Origin: Trichoplax adhaerens
Taxonomy: Eukaryota > Placozoa > Uniplacotomia > Trichoplacea > Trichoplacidae
Assembly (NCBI RefSeq): GCF_000150275.1
Contig: NW_002060950.1
Location: 1,848,106-1,912,105, forward strand
DNA: 64,000 nt
Direction of reading: 5' to 3'
Shown: one piece after another, positions 62,488 through 64,000 of the stretch
Numbering within the stretch: position 1 is the first letter of the stretch
How the letters are laid out: each line of letters opens with the position of its first letter
Notes under the pieces: generated by a model
What the model was told of the DNA's origin: nothing
What the model saw: the letters and a program-made list of their open reading frames with translations, nothing else
The model's database searches: none
Translations under genes and position numbers: made by a program

Positions 62488-64000
62488 ATGGATCGCAATA
62501 TAGACGTAAACCAAGAGCAATCGAATAGCGAGTTCGATCGAAATAGTAAACCAGATAGCTTGCACACCAATAATAGTCAAGGTAGGCAGCAATACATTGA
62601 TATTAAGAAGATTCATGTTGAAGATAATAGCCATAATTTAAGTCAGCAAAAAAGCAGCGATGATGAGAATGAGGACAACGCGTCTTCGTCAGCTATTGAT
62701 GCACGGCCACAACATGCATCGGACAACAACTTTGATCATTTAACGCAAACACAATTGGATGATACACAAGGTAAAGAAAATAGTCTTCCTTTACTACAAG
62801 ATTTGGAAATTAGAAATGTCAACAGTCGTGCCAATGATGATAGTTCATATCAAATATCTCCGTCAACGTCGTGGTTAGATAGCGATTCTCGTACAAGTGA
62901 TCATGATAATTTCAGCCTGCATAGCGCAGCTAGCAATAGTTCTGCATGGACTGATATCAAACTGAATGAAGACGGCCATGCTATTTCAAAGGATGATCTA
63001 ACTGGTAGGAGCCATGCCAAATTTTCTGAGAATACTTCTACTTCTACTCAATCGAGTTGGTTGTCCATGTTTAAGCGTAAAAGTGTCAATACTTCCCCCA
63101 AAAATAGCAATAAAGGTATCTATCCGATAGATTAGCCTATATTTTCGGTGATTGCTAATTTAGTAAATAATGCTTTTTTATTTTTGCCCCATGTCATCTT
63201 ATTCTTTGCTATTTATATCAAGATTGTATATGCTGTGATCTTAAGAGCTACCATGTGGCTCGAAAATGCTTATAGCAATTATCTCCACCCGCCCAAACAA
63301 TTATAAAATCGATTTTCATGTTTAAAAATTAAAACGTTTTACTTAACAACAGTTTTATATCCAATTCACGAACCCTTGTTTATGATACTCTTATCAATAC
63401 GCAACATGGAGTTAAGTCACTCCATGACAGCCAATTGTAACTAACAGTAAATCGATTCATGATTAATGTTGTAGAAACAGCGTCTAAGGCAAGATCTCCT
63501 AGTAAAGTTGCTGCTCTACACGCTAATTCAACAACAGGTTTAATCTTAGAGAATAGACCCAAGTGAGTGGAAGAAACATGCACGATACGTGTAAATTACA
63601 CGCAGTATATGCACTTACCAAATTATATAAATTAATTAATAGTAATGTTCTATATTTTAGTCATCATTATCATTGTTATACAAATACAGTATTTCTGCTC
63701 TTTTATAACTAGAGATAAACAATATGTAAAATTTTGATAATCTCATTCCGTTAAGTATAATAAATACTGTTAAGTTGAGACGAAACTATCAATCATCGAT
63801 TTTAAATGTACGAGTAATAGCATTTACATACCATTATCGTAACAATTGTTGTTTAATGATCTGATTTATGCTATTGCACGAATCATGAATTAATTACGCA
63901 ATAGTCATTTGCCTTCGAAACCAAAGCAAGAAGAACTAAAACATCGCCAGCAATATCTACAAATGTTAGAAAATGCAAAAAGAAAAGCGGCTAAAGAAGT
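62488..64000 (+). CDS. TBC1D12/TBC1D14-like protein, N-terminal part (runs off the window)
   Basis: Three in-phase exons: 62488-63115 (ATG), 63475-63562, and 63905 to the window edge. The first encodes about 209 residues rich in Ser, Asn and Asp (STSTQSSWLSMFKRKS near its end), probably disordered. The next two give TTGLILENRP, then HLPSKPKQEELKHRQQYLQM and ENAKRKAAKE, matching the GLILENRP...LPAK...KHRQQYEEM segment that precedes the TBC domain in TBC1D12 and TBC1D14. In vertebrates these are Rab-binding TBC proteins of recycling endosomes; TBC1D14 restrains autophagosome formation. The TBC domain itself lies outside the window. There may be further 5' non-coding exons. Long antisense frames at 62358-62634 are shadows. 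Confidence 0.88.

Noticed and set aside
62358-62634. Two overlapping minus-strand frames
   Set aside because: Antisense to the first exon of the TBC1D12/14-like gene.

Overview
This is a eukaryotic, AT-rich stretch of animal-type nuclear DNA. Genes are cut by many short, mostly GT-AG introns, so few open frames are long; I rebuilt the genes exon by exon by joining splice sites whose phases agree. The set (tri-snRNP and Sm proteins, a Polycomb RING-finger protein, SFI1, TMEM230, an R3HCC1-type protein, a TRPM channel, a tetraspanin, microsomal P450s, a TBC1D12/14-type protein) points to an early-branching animal. Intron-rich but compact genes and short intergenic gaps would suit a placozoan such as Trichoplax or Hoilungia; the species is inference.

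Layout: PCGF3-like gene (+, 5' part missing, 1572-4316); SNRNP27 (-, 6444-8999); TMEM230 (+, 9863-11018); SFI1 (-, 11467-19994, 30 exons); SNRPG (+, 21266-22560); R3HCC1/R3HCC1L-like gene (-, 22913-26969); TRPM channel (+, 31168-44426, 24 exons); tetraspanin (-, 49129-51339); two tandem CYP2-clan P450 genes (-, 53766-55880 and 59172-61379, the second with a one-base frameshift); start of a TBC1D12/14-like gene (+, 62488 to the window edge). SNRNP27/TMEM230 and SFI1/SNRPG are divergent pairs; TMEM230/SFI1 and SNRPG/R3HCC1-like are convergent pairs. The left 27 kb is therefore dense and alternates in strand, while the right half has larger gaps.

The genes do not form one pathway. Two (SNRNP27, SNRPG) serve the spliceosome, SFI1 the centriole, PCGF3 Polycomb repression, TMEM230 and TBC1D12/14 membrane traffic, TRPM and tetraspanin the plasma membrane, and the P450s microsomal oxidation of small molecules.

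Non-coding structure includes palindromic TACTGTAC/ACAGTA clusters and GGTTC-type pentamer arrays beside gene starts, three inverted-repeat (MITE/foldback-like) elements, and several diverged tandem duplications of about 140-175 bp. I saw no rRNA, tRNA or CRISPR feature.
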